Positions 1 to 6,579 are shown, counted from the stretch's first letter. The stretch is 8,871 bases of DNA from an uncultured Eggerthella sp. (GCA_902470405.1 CABRGJ010000024.1:1-8871), one strand, 5' to 3'. The notes: a model not told the origin generated them from the sequence alone. Translations and numbers: made by a program.

Positions 1-76
1 GGTCTACATCAAGAACCGCGACATCCTCGAGTATCGCGAACTCATCAAAAAGCTTGGTATTCGCGACAATATCTAG
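1..76 (+). CDS. rpsO: 30S ribosomal protein S15, C-terminal end (partial)
   Basis: Only the last 24 codons and a TAG stop (74-76) are inside the window; the gene starts upstream. The readable tail (frame from base 2) runs YIKNRDILEYRELIKKLGIR and then DNI. It lines up with the C-terminal helix of S15 (E. coli ends [23 protein letters not shown]), with the aromatic-basic start and the LIxxLGxR ending conserved. S15 is a primary binder of 16S rRNA in the small-subunit platform. The identification is strengthened by the next gene being pnp, since rpsO-pnp is a very widely conserved pair. A hairpin terminator follows within 10 bases, so pnp probably has its own promoter or depends on read-through. 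Confidence 0.9.
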   Translation, partial: VYIKNRDILEYRELIKKLGIRDNI

Positions 77-84
77 TCACCATC

Positions 85-105
85 AGCCCGCGCATGCGGG
101 CTTTT
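85..105 (+). terminator. Intrinsic terminator after rpsO
   Basis: A perfect 7-bp stem (AGCCCGC at 85-91, GCGGGCT at 96-102) encloses a 4-base loop and runs straight into a short T run (102-105). It starts 8 bases after the rpsO stop. The T tract is short, so termination may be partial and some transcripts may continue into pnp. Confidence 0.8.
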
Positions 106-115
106 GTGTATAAGC

Positions 116-156
116 GGTCGACACCGTAGAGACGGTGTTGCTCGTGCGTCTCGACC
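116..156 (+). promoter_or_regulatory. Structured pnp leader with two competing hairpins
   Basis: The 108 bases between the rpsO terminator and pnp hold nested inverted repeats. Hairpin A is a perfect 7-bp stem, 121-127 with 132-138, around an AGAG loop. Hairpin B pairs GAGACG (129-134) with CGTCTC (147-152) and excludes A because both use 129-134. An outer stem (GGTCG 116-120 with CGACC 152-156) can close over A, or over a 5-bp version of B. TATAAG at 109-114 could be a -10 box placing a start near 120, but I see no matching -35. In enterobacteria the pnp leader hairpin is the target of autoregulation through RNase III and PNPase; a similar role here is inference only. Confidence 0.45.
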
Positions 157-1210
157 ATTCAGGCGCAAAGAAGCTTCATTGCAATCCGGCATGAAGAAAG
201 AGAAAGATTGATTTATGAGAAAGATCACAAGAACATTCGAACTCTACGGAAAAGAGTACTCAATCTCGACTGGCGAGCTTGCAAAACAAGCATCTGGCGC
301 TGTCGTGGTCACGCAAGGAGACACCACCGTGCTCGTAACGGCGGTTATCTCTGAATCCGAAAAGGATTACGATTTCTTCCCGCTCACCGTAGACTTCATC
401 GAGAAGATGTATGCGGTCGGTCGCATCCCTGGTGGCTACTTGAAGCGCGAAGCAAAGCCCTCCGATCACGGCATCCTCACTGCTCGCATGATCGACCGTC
501 CGATCCGTCCTGGTTTTGCCGACGGTTTCAAACAAGAAGTCCACATCGTTGCAACCCCGCTCGTGCTCGATGGCGAGAACCTGCCCGATTGCATCTCGGT
601 CATGGGTGCTTCTGCTGCACTCATGTGCGCCAGCGCTCCCTTTGATGGCCCAGCTGCCTGCGTTCGCATCGGTCGTAACGTTGAGACTGGCGAATTCATC
701 GTCAACCCCACGCTCGAAGAGGATGAGAACTCCGATCTCGAGCTCACCATCGCGGGCACCGCAGACTATATCTCCATGGTCGAAGCAGGAGCGAAGGAGA
801 TCACTGAAGAGGATATGCTCGCTGCTATGACCTTCGGCCAGGAAGCCATCAAGGCATTCTGCCAAGAGCAGAGCGCATTTCTCGCAGAGGTTGCACCTGA
901 ACCACGCGAGTGGCCCATCCACGTGGCCGATCCCTCCATCGCAGAGCGCGTAGAGGGCTTCTTCGGCCAGATGAGCGCCGCACTCAAAGATGCCGACAAG
1001 CATTCGCGTATGGCTAAGGTCGACGAGCTCAAGGCCTCCATCAAGGAGAATGAATTCACTGAAGAGGAGCGCAGCGCATGGGGCTCCGATATCGCAGCGG
1101 CACTGAAGTCGCTTGAGAAGCATGCGATGCGTGCGATGGTTATCGAGACAGGGGAGCGCGCCGACGGTCGTACCTCGACCGAGATCCGCCCACTGCACAT
1201 CGTCGCAGGC

Positions 1211-1213
1211 TAA
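1211..1213 (+). other. Premature TAA stop inside pnp
   Basis: TAA sits at codon 333, between IRPLHIVAG and [10 protein letters not shown]. PNPases have seven residues between the IRP and LPR motifs; here six residues plus the stop fill that spacing exactly. The stop therefore replaces one sense codon, for example TAC or TAT (Tyr), by a single-base change rather than an indel. Intact neighbours end in TAA or TAG, so TAA has not been reassigned in this genome. Confidence 0.85.
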
Positions 1214-1486
1214 CTGCCACGCGTTCATGGCTCAGGTCTCTTCCAGCGCGGTCAGACCCAGGCGCTCTCTGTTTGTACGCTTGGCATGCTCAATGAATGG
1301 CAGCGTCTTGACACCATCTGGCCTGAAGAAGGCAAGCGCTACATGCACCAGTATAATTTCCCGCCATACTGCACCGGCGAGGTCGGCCGCATGGGCGCGC
1401 CGAAGCGCCGCGAAGTTGGTCATGGCGCACTGGCAGAGCGCGCGATCCTGCCTGTACTTCCCGATGAAGACGAATTCCCCTATGCG

Positions 1487-1494
1487 ATTCCGAG
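1487..1494 (+). other. 10-base deletion and frameshift inside pnp
   Basis: The family pattern is [20 protein letters not shown]. Here ATT (Ile, 1487-1489) is followed by only CC before GAG (1492-1494, the Glu of the SE pair), where four codons for Arg-Val-Val-Ser are expected. Two bases in place of twelve is a net loss of 10 and moves the frame from position 2 to position 1. Read without correction, the upstream frame enters unrelated sequence ([12 protein letters not shown]) and stops at 1774. Confidence 0.85.
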
Positions 1495-2413
1495 GTGCTC
1501 GAATCCAATGGCTCTTCTTCCATGGCCTCCACCTGCGGTTCTACGCTTGCGCTCATGGATGCAGGCGTACCCATCAAGGCTCCGGTCGCCGGCATCGCAA
1601 TGGGCCTCATCAAGGAAGGCGACGATATCGTCATCCTCTCCGACATCCAAGGTCTCGAAGACTTCTTGGGCGATATGGACTTTAAGGTATGCGGTACCGA
1701 AAAGGGCATCACCGCACTCCAGATGGACAACAAGGCACGCGGTCTTTCGGTCGACATCCTCGCTCGTGCGCTGAATCAAGCTAAAGAAGGTCGCGCCTTT
1801 ATCATGAGAGCGATGCTCGAGGCGATCGACGCGCCACGTGCTGAGCTTTCTCCCTACGCCCCGCATATCGAGACCATCCACATCCCGGTCGATAAGATCC
1901 GCGATGTCATCGGTACAGGCGGCAAGGTTATCCGCGGTCTGCAAGAAGAAACGGGTGCTACCATCGAAGTTCAAGAAGATGGTACTGTGCATATCGCTTC
2001 CACCAACGCAGAGAGCGGAGATGCTGCACGCGAGGCGATCCTGGGTATCGTCAAGGTGCCCGAAGTGGGCGAGATCTACGAAGGAGAGGTTGTCGGCATC
2101 AAGGACTTCGGTGCATTCATCCGCCTTACACCAGGAAAAGATGGCCTGCTTCACATCTCACGCATGGCAAACGGCCGTGTCGCGAAGGTCGAGGATGTCA
2201 TGGACATTGGTGACATTGTGAAAGTCGAGGTCATCGAGGTAGGCGATAACGGCAAGATCTCTCTTGATCGTTTGGACAAACCTGATGTCAAGAATGAGGG
2301 CCCTCGTCCTGGTCAGGGCCACAACAAGAACAACGGCAACAACAATCGCAAACCCCGCCGTCGTCACGACTAAGCTTTTGGTTTCCTGAGGGCTTTCCGT
2401 GAATCACGCCATC

Positions 2414-2442
2414 AAAGCTCCCCGTACATCGGGGAGCTTTTT
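2414..2442 (+). terminator. Strong intrinsic terminator after pnp
   Basis: An 11-bp perfect stem (2414-2424 with 2430-2440) around a 5-base loop, with a core of CTCCCCG/CGGGGAG and a T run through 2442. It lies 40 bases after the pnp stop and separates pnp from the TSCPD-dapB genes. The rest of the 2374-2531 gap shows no gene and no convincing promoter; TACACT at 2488-2493 is a possible -10 without a good -35. Confidence 0.92.
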
Positions 2443-2531
2443 ATCATGCTCGTCCATAAGATCTGCGCAGTAGTCAAGCATTTGGTCTACACTGAGATGC
2501 AGCAAGAAACCCTTTAACGAGGAAGGTTCTT

Positions 2532-2783
2532 ATGTACACTTACAAGACCAGCGGCACTTGTGCACGCACCATCGATTTCGATATCAACGATGAAGGCATA
2601 ATCACCGAGGTCATCTTCAACGGCGGTTGCAGCGGAAATCAGCAGGGTATTTCGAGCCTCGTGAAAGGCAAACCTGCAGCGGAGATCATCCCACTGCTCA
2701 AAGGCATCGAGTGCGGAAAACGTCCGACAAGCTGCCCTGATCAGCTTGCACGCGCTCTCGAAGAAGCGCTTGCACAAGGCTAA
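2532..2783 (+). CDS. Small TSCPD-domain protein, function unknown
   Basis: This 83-residue protein has the compact pattern of the TIGR03905-type TSCPD family. The name-giving motif T-S-C-P-D is at residues 66-70 and a glycine-rich GGCSGN segment at 31-36. Four cysteines (10, 33, 61, 68) could form a metal site; the related TSCPD segment at the C-terminus of some ribonucleotide reductases carries a cysteine-rich metal-binding region. No signal peptide or membrane segment is visible, so it is probably cytosolic. The start is supported by a strong Shine-Dalgarno (GAGGAAGG, 2519-2526) five bases before ATG. It lies 45 bases before dapB with no terminator between, so the two are probably co-transcribed. 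The biochemical role of stand-alone members is not known to me, and the dapB neighbour does not establish one. Confidence 0.85.
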   Translation: MYTYKTSGTCARTIDFDINDEGIITEVIFNGGCSGNQQGISSLVKGKPAAEIIPLLKGIECGKRPTSCPDQLARALEEALAQG

Positions 2784-2828
2784 TGCACCTCTTTCGATAC
2801 TCACGATAAACCAACGAAAGGCATCATC

Positions 2829-3590
2829 ATGATCAACGTAGCAGTTGCAGGTTATTCTGGACGAATGGGATCGGCGGTCGTCGATGCGGTCGATGCCGCA
2901 GACGATATGCAAGTCGTATGCGGCATCGACCCTTATATGACCGATCAGCCTTTTGCCGTCCATCGCACGATCGATGAGGCTATCGCGCAATCCGACTTCG
3001 ATGTGCTGGTCGACTTCACGCAACCCGACGTGGTTGCAAAAACGCTCGCGATCGCGCTTCCTGCCGGTATTGACTGCGTGGTCGGCACGACCGGTATGAC
3101 AAACGAGACCTTGAGCGAACTTGCCGCCTCCGCCGCTGAAGGTACGTGTTTGTTCTATGCTCCCAACTTCACGACAGGCGCAGTGCTCATGATGGAATTC
3201 GCGCGCGTCGCGGCACCCTATTTCCCTGAAGCCGAGATCATTGAATTCCATCATGCGAATAAAAAGGACGCACCGAGCGGAACTGCAGTGCGTACAGCTG
3301 AGATCATTCAAGAATCTCGTGAGCGCGACACCCAAGCTCCTGGGAAGGAAACAGAAAATCCTGGCTGTGAAGGAGCTCGTGGTGCAGAAGTAGCTGGCGT
3401 GCCCGTTCATTCCGTACGTTCAATGGGCTACGTTGCTTCACAAGAGGTCATCTTCGGCTCGATGGGTCAAACCCTCACGCTACGCCATGATTCTTGGGAC
3501 CGTACATCCTACATGCCCGGTGTATTGCTTGGCATTCGCAATGTTGGCACACAAAGCGGTCTTATTGTAGGTTTAGAAAACTTTATGTAA
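2829..3590 (+). CDS. dapB: 4-hydroxy-tetrahydrodipicolinate reductase
   Basis: DapB uses NAD(P)H to reduce hydroxy-tetrahydrodipicolinate to tetrahydrodipicolinate, the second committed step to diaminopimelate and lysine in the cytosol. The 253-residue length is normal. The N-terminal Rossmann nucleotide-binding loop is GYSGRMG (residues 8-14), followed by VGTTGM (85-90) and APNF (111-114). The catalytic region is FHHANKKDAPSGTA (140-153): His141-His142 and Lys145 match E. coli H159, H160 and K163, and the DAPSGT loop binds the substrate. The C-terminal part carries the family pattern EVIFGxxGQTLTLRHDSxDR. The start has GAAAGG (2816-2821) seven bases upstream. The gene is intact and no key residue is missing. 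dapA, the preceding step in the pathway, follows after a 120-base spacer with its own promoter-like element. Confidence 0.97.
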   Translation: MINVAVAGYSGRMGSAVVDAVDAADDMQVVCGIDPYMTDQPFAVHRTIDEAIAQSDFDVLVDFTQPDVVAKTLAIALPAGIDCVVGTTGMTNETLSELAASAAEGTCLFYAPNFTTGAVLMMEFARVAAPYFPEAEIIEFHHANKKDAPSGTAVRTAEIIQESRERDTQAPGKETENPGCEGARGAEVAGVPVHSVRSMGYVASQEVIFGSMGQTLTLRHDSWDRTSYMPGVLLGIRNVGTQSGLIVGLENFM

Positions 3591-3630
3591 GAGTTACCTT
3601 GCGCTCGTGAGATAATGAAGCGATGTCGCA

Positions 3631-3659
3631 TTGACGCAAGCGTCACGAAACGCGATATT
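3631..3659 (+). promoter_or_regulatory. Candidate sigma-70-type promoter for dapA
   Basis: TTGACG (3631-3636) and GATATT (3654-3659) are separated by exactly 17 bases, matching the -35/-10 consensus at 5 of 6 and 4 of 6 positions. Transcription would start near 3666, giving a leader of about 45 bases before dapA. It lies wholly in the dapB-dapA spacer, so dapA can be expressed apart from dapB. Confidence 0.55.
3632..3645 (+). promoter_or_regulatory. Palindrome overlapping the dapA -35 box, possible operator
   Basis: TGACGC (3632-3637) and GCGTCA (3640-3645) form a perfect 6-bp inverted repeat with a 2-base centre. It covers the -35 hexamer and part of the spacer, a usual place for a repressor site. 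There is no T run after it, so it is not a dapB terminator. No regulator can be named from the sequence. Confidence 0.35.
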
Positions 3660-3710
3660 CCCTTGCTGAAGTTCATTGCGATGCAGATTCCCTGTGGTTA
3701 GGAGAAACAG

Positions 3711-4613
3711 ATGTCAGCAGCAACAGAGCCTCGTTTTGGCCGCATGATCCCCGCTATGGTCACCCCGTTCGACCAGGATCTTGAACTTGACCTGAAACAA
3801 GCTCGTGCGCTCGCTCGTCGTTTGGTTGATGGAGGAGCAGATGCGCTCATCATTAACGGCACCACCGGCGAAAGCCCCACGGTCTTCTATCCGCAGAAGA
3901 TGCAACTCTTCGAAGCAGTCGTCTCAGAAATCGACGGCCAGGTTCCCGTTATTGCCAACGTCGGCGATAACTGCACGGCTGACACAGTTGATTTCGCACG
4001 TGACGTTCAGAAACTTGGTGTTGATGGTTTCATGCTCGTGGTCCCGTATTACAATAAGCCTCCACAAGAAGGTCTCTATCAGCACTTCAAGACCATCGCA
4101 GACAACGTTGAGCTTCCCTGCATCCTCTACAACATCCCCGGTCGCTGCGTCATCAACATGACCGCAGAGACCACGCTTCGCTTAGCTCACGATGTCGATA
4201 ACATCGTCGCGATCAAGGAAGCATCGGGCGATCTTGATCAGGTAGCTCAGATCATCAACAACGCGCCTGAAGGTTTCGATGTCTATTCGGGCGATGATGC
4301 GCTCACCTACGACCTTATGAAGCTCGGCGGTGCAGGCGTCATCTCCACGATCGGCAACGTGGCTCCCGCACGTATGAAGGAGATCGTCGATCTTTGCGCG
4401 AAGGGCGATTTTGAAGCAGCAGCGAAGGCGAACGCGGCATTATTGCCGCTCATGGATGAGCTGTTCATCACTTCTAACCCCATCATGGTGAAGGAAGCGT
4501 TGAATCTGCTTGGATTCCCTGTTGGCGGTGTTCGTTTGCCGCTCGTCAATGCAACCGCTGAACAATCAGCACAACTTGCAGAAGTGATGCGCCAAGTAGG
4601 CGTTCTAGAATAA
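3711..4613 (+). CDS. dapA: 4-hydroxy-tetrahydrodipicolinate synthase
   Basis: DapA condenses pyruvate with aspartate semialdehyde through a Schiff base on a lysine, the first committed step of the diaminopimelate/lysine pathway. The 300-residue length is typical of this (beta/alpha)8-barrel family. The diagnostic motifs are present in order: GTTGESPT (residues 50-57, with the hydroxyl relay threonine), PYYNKPP (112-118), YNIPGR (140-145; Tyr140 and Arg145 match E. coli Y133 and R138) and IKEASGD (168-174; Lys169 is the Schiff-base lysine, E. coli K161). YSGDD follows. ATG 3711 has AGGAG (3700-3704) six bases upstream. It is separated from dapB by a spacer with a candidate promoter and palindrome, and no terminator follows before rnj. 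Lysine feedback cannot be judged from sequence alone. Confidence 0.97.
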   Translation: MSAATEPRFGRMIPAMVTPFDQDLELDLKQARALARRLVDGGADALIINGTTGESPTVFYPQKMQLFEAVVSEIDGQVPVIANVGDNCTADTVDFARDVQKLGVDGFMLVVPYYNKPPQEGLYQHFKTIADNVELPCILYNIPGRCVINMTAETTLRLAHDVDNIVAIKEASGDLDQVAQIINNAPEGFDVYSGDDALTYDLMKLGGAGVISTIGNVAPARMKEIVDLCAKGDFEAAAKANAALLPLMDELFITSNPIMVKEALNLLGFPVGGVRLPLVNATAEQSAQLAEVMRQVGVLE

Positions 4614-4621
4614 TCGTACTG

Positions 4622-4627
4622 TACAAT
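4622..4627 (+). promoter_or_regulatory. Possible -10 box upstream of the RNase J gene
   Basis: TACAAT matches the -10 consensus at 5 of 6 bases and lies 9-14 bases after the dapA stop. No clear -35 is present 15-18 bases upstream, so this is tentative. If used, transcription would start near 4634. An ATG at 4626 would then fall inside the -10 box and could not be the start codon on that transcript. Confidence 0.3.
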
Positions 4628-4633
4628 GAACAG

Positions 4634-4664
4634 GCTCTCCACCATGAAGGAATGGGGGAGGAGC
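4634..4664 (+). promoter_or_regulatory. GC-rich hairpin in the RNase J leader
   Basis: GCTCTCCACC (4634-4643) can pair with the purine run GGGGGAGGAGC (4654-4664), with one mismatch and one bulged G, leaving an ATG (4644) in the loop. The purine run looks like a very strong Shine-Dalgarno, but no start codon lies at a normal distance after it. No T run follows, so it is not a terminator. A role in controlling rnj translation or mRNA stability is only a suggestion. Confidence 0.3.
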
Positions 4665-4685
4665 GCTGTTAGGAAAAGAGAGGTA

Positions 4686-6524
4686 ATGGCGCAACAAAAG
4701 GCAGAATCGAAGAATCAGAAGAAACGCAACAATGAAACTGTCAAGCACGTTCAGCTTGAACGAAAACGCCCCAAGCTTTCAAAGGTAAATGGCTCGAACA
4801 AGAGCACTAACCAAAACAACAAGAAGAATACCAACCGCCGCTCCAAGCAAGGACAGCAGAAGCGCAGCTCGAAGGCCACGCTTCGTATCATCCCCTTGGG
4901 TGGTCTTGATGCCATTGGCAAGAACATGACCGTCTTCGAATGCAAGAATGACATGGTGCTCGATGACGCAGGTCTTATGTTTCCTGACGATGATCATCCT
5001 GGCATCGATCTTATCCTGCCAGATTACACCTACGTGCTTGAGAATGCCGACAAATTGCGCGGTATCATCATCACGCATGGTCATGAAGACCATACGGGAG
5101 CACTTCCATATCTGCTCAAGGATCTAGGAAGACAGGTTCCCATCTATGCAACGAAGCTCACGCTGGGTCTCATCGAAGGCAAGCTCAAAGAGCACAAGAT
5201 AAAGAATGCGAAGCTCTGTGAGATCAAGCCTGGTCAGACCATCGATCTAGGCTGCATCAAAGCAGAATTCTTCTCGGTCAACCATTCGATCCCCGATGCG
5301 GTGGGCGTCTTCTATCGCTCGCCTGCAGGAAATGTCCTTCACACAGGCGACTTCAAGCTCGATCAATCGCCTATCGACGGCGTTCAGACCGACTTTGCGG
5401 CACTCGCACGCTTCTCGAAAGAGGGCGTCGATCTGATGCTCTCGGACTCAACCAACGCCATGAACCCCAGCTTCACGCCTTCCGAGGCTGAAGTGGGAAA
5501 GGCGCTCGATTCCATCATCTCTGGAGCGAAAGGTCGTGTCATCGTCGCTTCGTTCGCTTCCCATATCCATCGTATGCAGCAGATCTGCGATGCCGCAGTG
5601 AAGAACGGTCGCAAGGTGGCAGTAACGGGTCGCTCCATGGTACAGAACACCGACATCGCACGTCGTCTCGGCTATCTGAACATCTCGGACAAAGACATCA
5701 TCGATGCTTACGACCTGAAAGGCATGCCGCCCGATAGCTACGTGGTCATGTGCACCGGCTCACAGGGAGAACCGCTCTCTGCGCTTGCGCGAATTGCAAG
5801 CGGCAATCATAAGACCATCTCCATTGAAGAAGGAGATACGGTCATCATCTCCGCTACGCCTGTACCCGGCAATGAAAAGGCTGTCACGCGTGTTGTGAAT
5901 GCGCTCGCTAAGATCGGAGCGGATGTCTACGACAAATCGCGTGCGTGTGTTCATGTTTCAGGCCATGCAGGCGCCGAAGAGCTCAAGCTCGTGCTCTCGA
6001 TCGTGCGTCCAGATGCATTCCTACCAGTTCATGGTGAAGCAACGCATCTGCGCGCACATGCCAACCTCGCTCAGGCCACCGGTGTCACACGAGAGAACAT
6101 CTATATCCTTGAGAATGGTGAGTCGATCGAACTCACACCAAACGGTATCAAGATAGGCGAACCAGTTGCCAGCGGTATCGTACTGGTCGATGGTTTAAGC
6201 GTAGGCGATACCTCAGAGATGGTCCTGCATGAACGATCGAGCCTTGGTGCGCAGGGTGTAGCCTCGATCGCATGTGCTGTGAGCAAGCAGAAGCGTACGC
6301 TCGCATCTTCAGTGGTGGTCGAGATGCATGGCATTCCTGGAGGCGACGATCCAGAACTCGTAAAGGCGGTCTCAAATGCAGTCGCGAGCGCTATCAAGCG
6401 ATCGCTCTCGAAAGAAGAATCCTGGAATGAAACGAGAAAAGTCGCACGCAGTGCACTGCTTTCGGTTCTCTGGGAACGTACGAACCAACGTCCGCTCGTC
6501 ATCGTGAACATCCTCGAGCTTTAG
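4686..6524 (+). CDS. rnj: Ribonuclease J (metallo-beta-lactamase / beta-CASP)
   Basis: RNase J is a cytosolic zinc-dependent endoribonuclease and 5'-to-3' exoribonuclease of mRNA decay and rRNA maturation. From ATG 4686 it has 612 residues. The metallo-beta-lactamase signature is HGHEDH (131-136), with further metal-site segments VNHSIPD (His200) and HTGDFK (Asp222). The beta-CASP region follows with LSDSTNA, VASFASHIHR, VTGRSM and CTGSQGEP, then SGHAGAEEL and PVHGEATHL, and a C-terminal domain to the TAG stop. The first 63 or so residues are a basic Lys/Asn/Gln-rich tail before the core begins at LRIIPLGG. The frame is also open upstream to ATG 4626 (20 more residues) with an intermediate ATG at 4644. 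I prefer 4686 because a purine-rich stretch (AGGAAAAGAGAGG, 4671-4683) precedes it and 4626 overlaps a -10-like box, although the nearest GAGAGG is only two bases away, so the start is uncertain. If pnp is truly dead, this enzyme would carry more of the RNA turnover. Confidence 0.95.
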   Translation: MAQQKAESKNQKKRNNETVKHVQLERKRPKLSKVNGSNKSTNQNNKKNTNRRSKQGQQKRSSKATLRIIPLGGLDAIGKNMTVFECKNDMVLDDAGLMFPDDDHPGIDLILPDYTYVLENADKLRGIIITHGHEDHTGALPYLLKDLGRQVPIYATKLTLGLIEGKLKEHKIKNAKLCEIKPGQTIDLGCIKAEFFSVNHSIPDAVGVFYRSPAGNVLHTGDFKLDQSPIDGVQTDFAALARFSKEGVDLMLSDSTNAMNPSFTPSEAEVGKALDSIISGAKGRVIVASFASHIHRMQQICDAAVKNGRKVAVTGRSMVQNTDIARRLGYLNISDKDIIDAYDLKGMPPDSYVVMCTGSQGEPLSALARIASGNHKTISIEEGDTVIISATPVPGNEKAVTRVVNALAKIGADVYDKSRACVHVSGHAGAEELKLVLSIVRPDAFLPVHGEATHLRAHANLAQATGVTRENIYILENGESIELTPNGIKIGEPVASGIVLVDGLSVGDTSEMVLHERSSLGAQGVASIACAVSKQKRTLASSVVVEMHGIPGGDDPELVKAVSNAVASAIKRSLSKEESWNETRKVARSALLSVLWERTNQRPLVIVNILEL

Positions 6525-6532
6525 TTTATAAT
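6505..6532 (+). promoter_or_regulatory. Candidate promoter for ftsK
   Basis: A perfect TATAAT (6527-6532) starts three bases after the rnj stop; TGAACA (6505-6510) lies 16 bases upstream and matches the -35 consensus at 4 of 6 positions. Transcription would start near 6539, about 40 bases before ftsK. The -35 lies inside the last codons of rnj. Confidence 0.55.
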
Positions 6533-6539
6533 GCGGAAG

Positions 6540-6578
6540 AAACCTTACACACACTTCAAATGCACTAAGGAAAGGTTT
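6540..6578 (+). promoter_or_regulatory. Inverted repeat that can cover the ftsK ribosome binding site
   Basis: AAACCTT (6540-6546) is the exact reverse complement of AAGGTTT (6572-6578), with a 25-base loop. The right arm takes in the last four bases of the Shine-Dalgarno AGGAAAGG (6568-6575), and the left arm would lie at the very 5' end of a transcript from the TATAAT promoter. The stem is AT-rich and the loop long, so it is probably weak. Confidence 0.25.
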
Positions 6579-6579
6579 T

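Larger units (their letters stand above)
215..2373 (+). pseudogene. pnp: Polynucleotide phosphorylase, disrupted by a stop codon and a 10-base deletion
   Basis: PNPase is a trimeric phosphorolytic 3'-to-5' exoribonuclease of mRNA turnover. The locus reads in three segments. 215-1213 codes for the first RNase PH core (PGGYLKREAKPSD, IDRPIRPGF) and the helical linker, ending at an in-frame TAA. 1214-1489, in the same frame, continues the second core ([22 protein letters not shown]). From about 1492 to 2373 the reading shifts by one frame and gives [10 protein letters not shown], the metal site [11 protein letters not shown] (equivalents of E. coli D486, D492 and K494 kept), the KH motif VIGTGGK, an S1 domain (about 2065-2270) and a basic Asn-rich tail. 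Restoring one sense codon at 1211 and four codons near 1490 gives about 722 residues, close to the usual 700-plus. ATG 215 is chosen because it starts the conserved N-terminus; the Shine-Dalgarno is weak (AAGAAAGAG, 193-201). Both breaks lie within 280 bases and the rest is well conserved, so the damage is recent or is a sequence error. The longest intact product would be the N-terminal 332 residues, without the second core, KH or S1 and so not expected to be active. Confidence 0.9.

Noticed and set aside
191..211. Six-codon upstream open frame (MKKEKD) ending three bases before pnp
   Set aside because: It overlaps the purine-rich pnp ribosome-binding region and is short enough to arise by chance; there is no separate ribosome binding site for it.
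260..1228. 322-codon open frame on the minus strand opposite pnp
   Set aside because: It mirrors the clearly homologous pnp reading on the + strand, has Cys/His-rich shadow composition, no recognisable domain and no supporting context.
1211..1494. Programmed read-through or frameshifting as an explanation for pnp
   Set aside because: The stop is a plain TAA with no selenocysteine-type context, and the frame change comes from ten missing bases that remove four conserved codons, with no slippery heptamer seen. Recoding would not restore the protein.
1480..2154. 224-codon minus-strand open frame opposite the pnp 3' half
   Set aside because: It is antisense to the catalytic, KH and S1 regions of pnp and shows no family features.
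2463..2470. CTGCGCAG palindrome in the pnp-TSCPD gap
   Set aside because: Eight bases with no spacer and no associated promoter; expected by chance at this frequency.
2514..3410. 298-codon minus-strand open frame spanning the TSCPD gene and dapB
   Set aside because: It overlaps two intact, recognisable + strand genes and crosses their intergenic spacer; its composition is that of an antisense shadow.
3611..3616. GATAAT as a -10 box after dapB
   Set aside because: No -35-like hexamer lies 15-19 bases upstream, whereas the TTGACG/GATATT pair just downstream is much better.
4626..4685. Twenty-residue N-terminal extension of RNase J from ATG 4626
   Set aside because: There is no ribosome binding site before 4626, the ATG overlaps a -10-like box and a GC-rich hairpin lies within the extension. 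It is kept as an alternative start rather than the main call.
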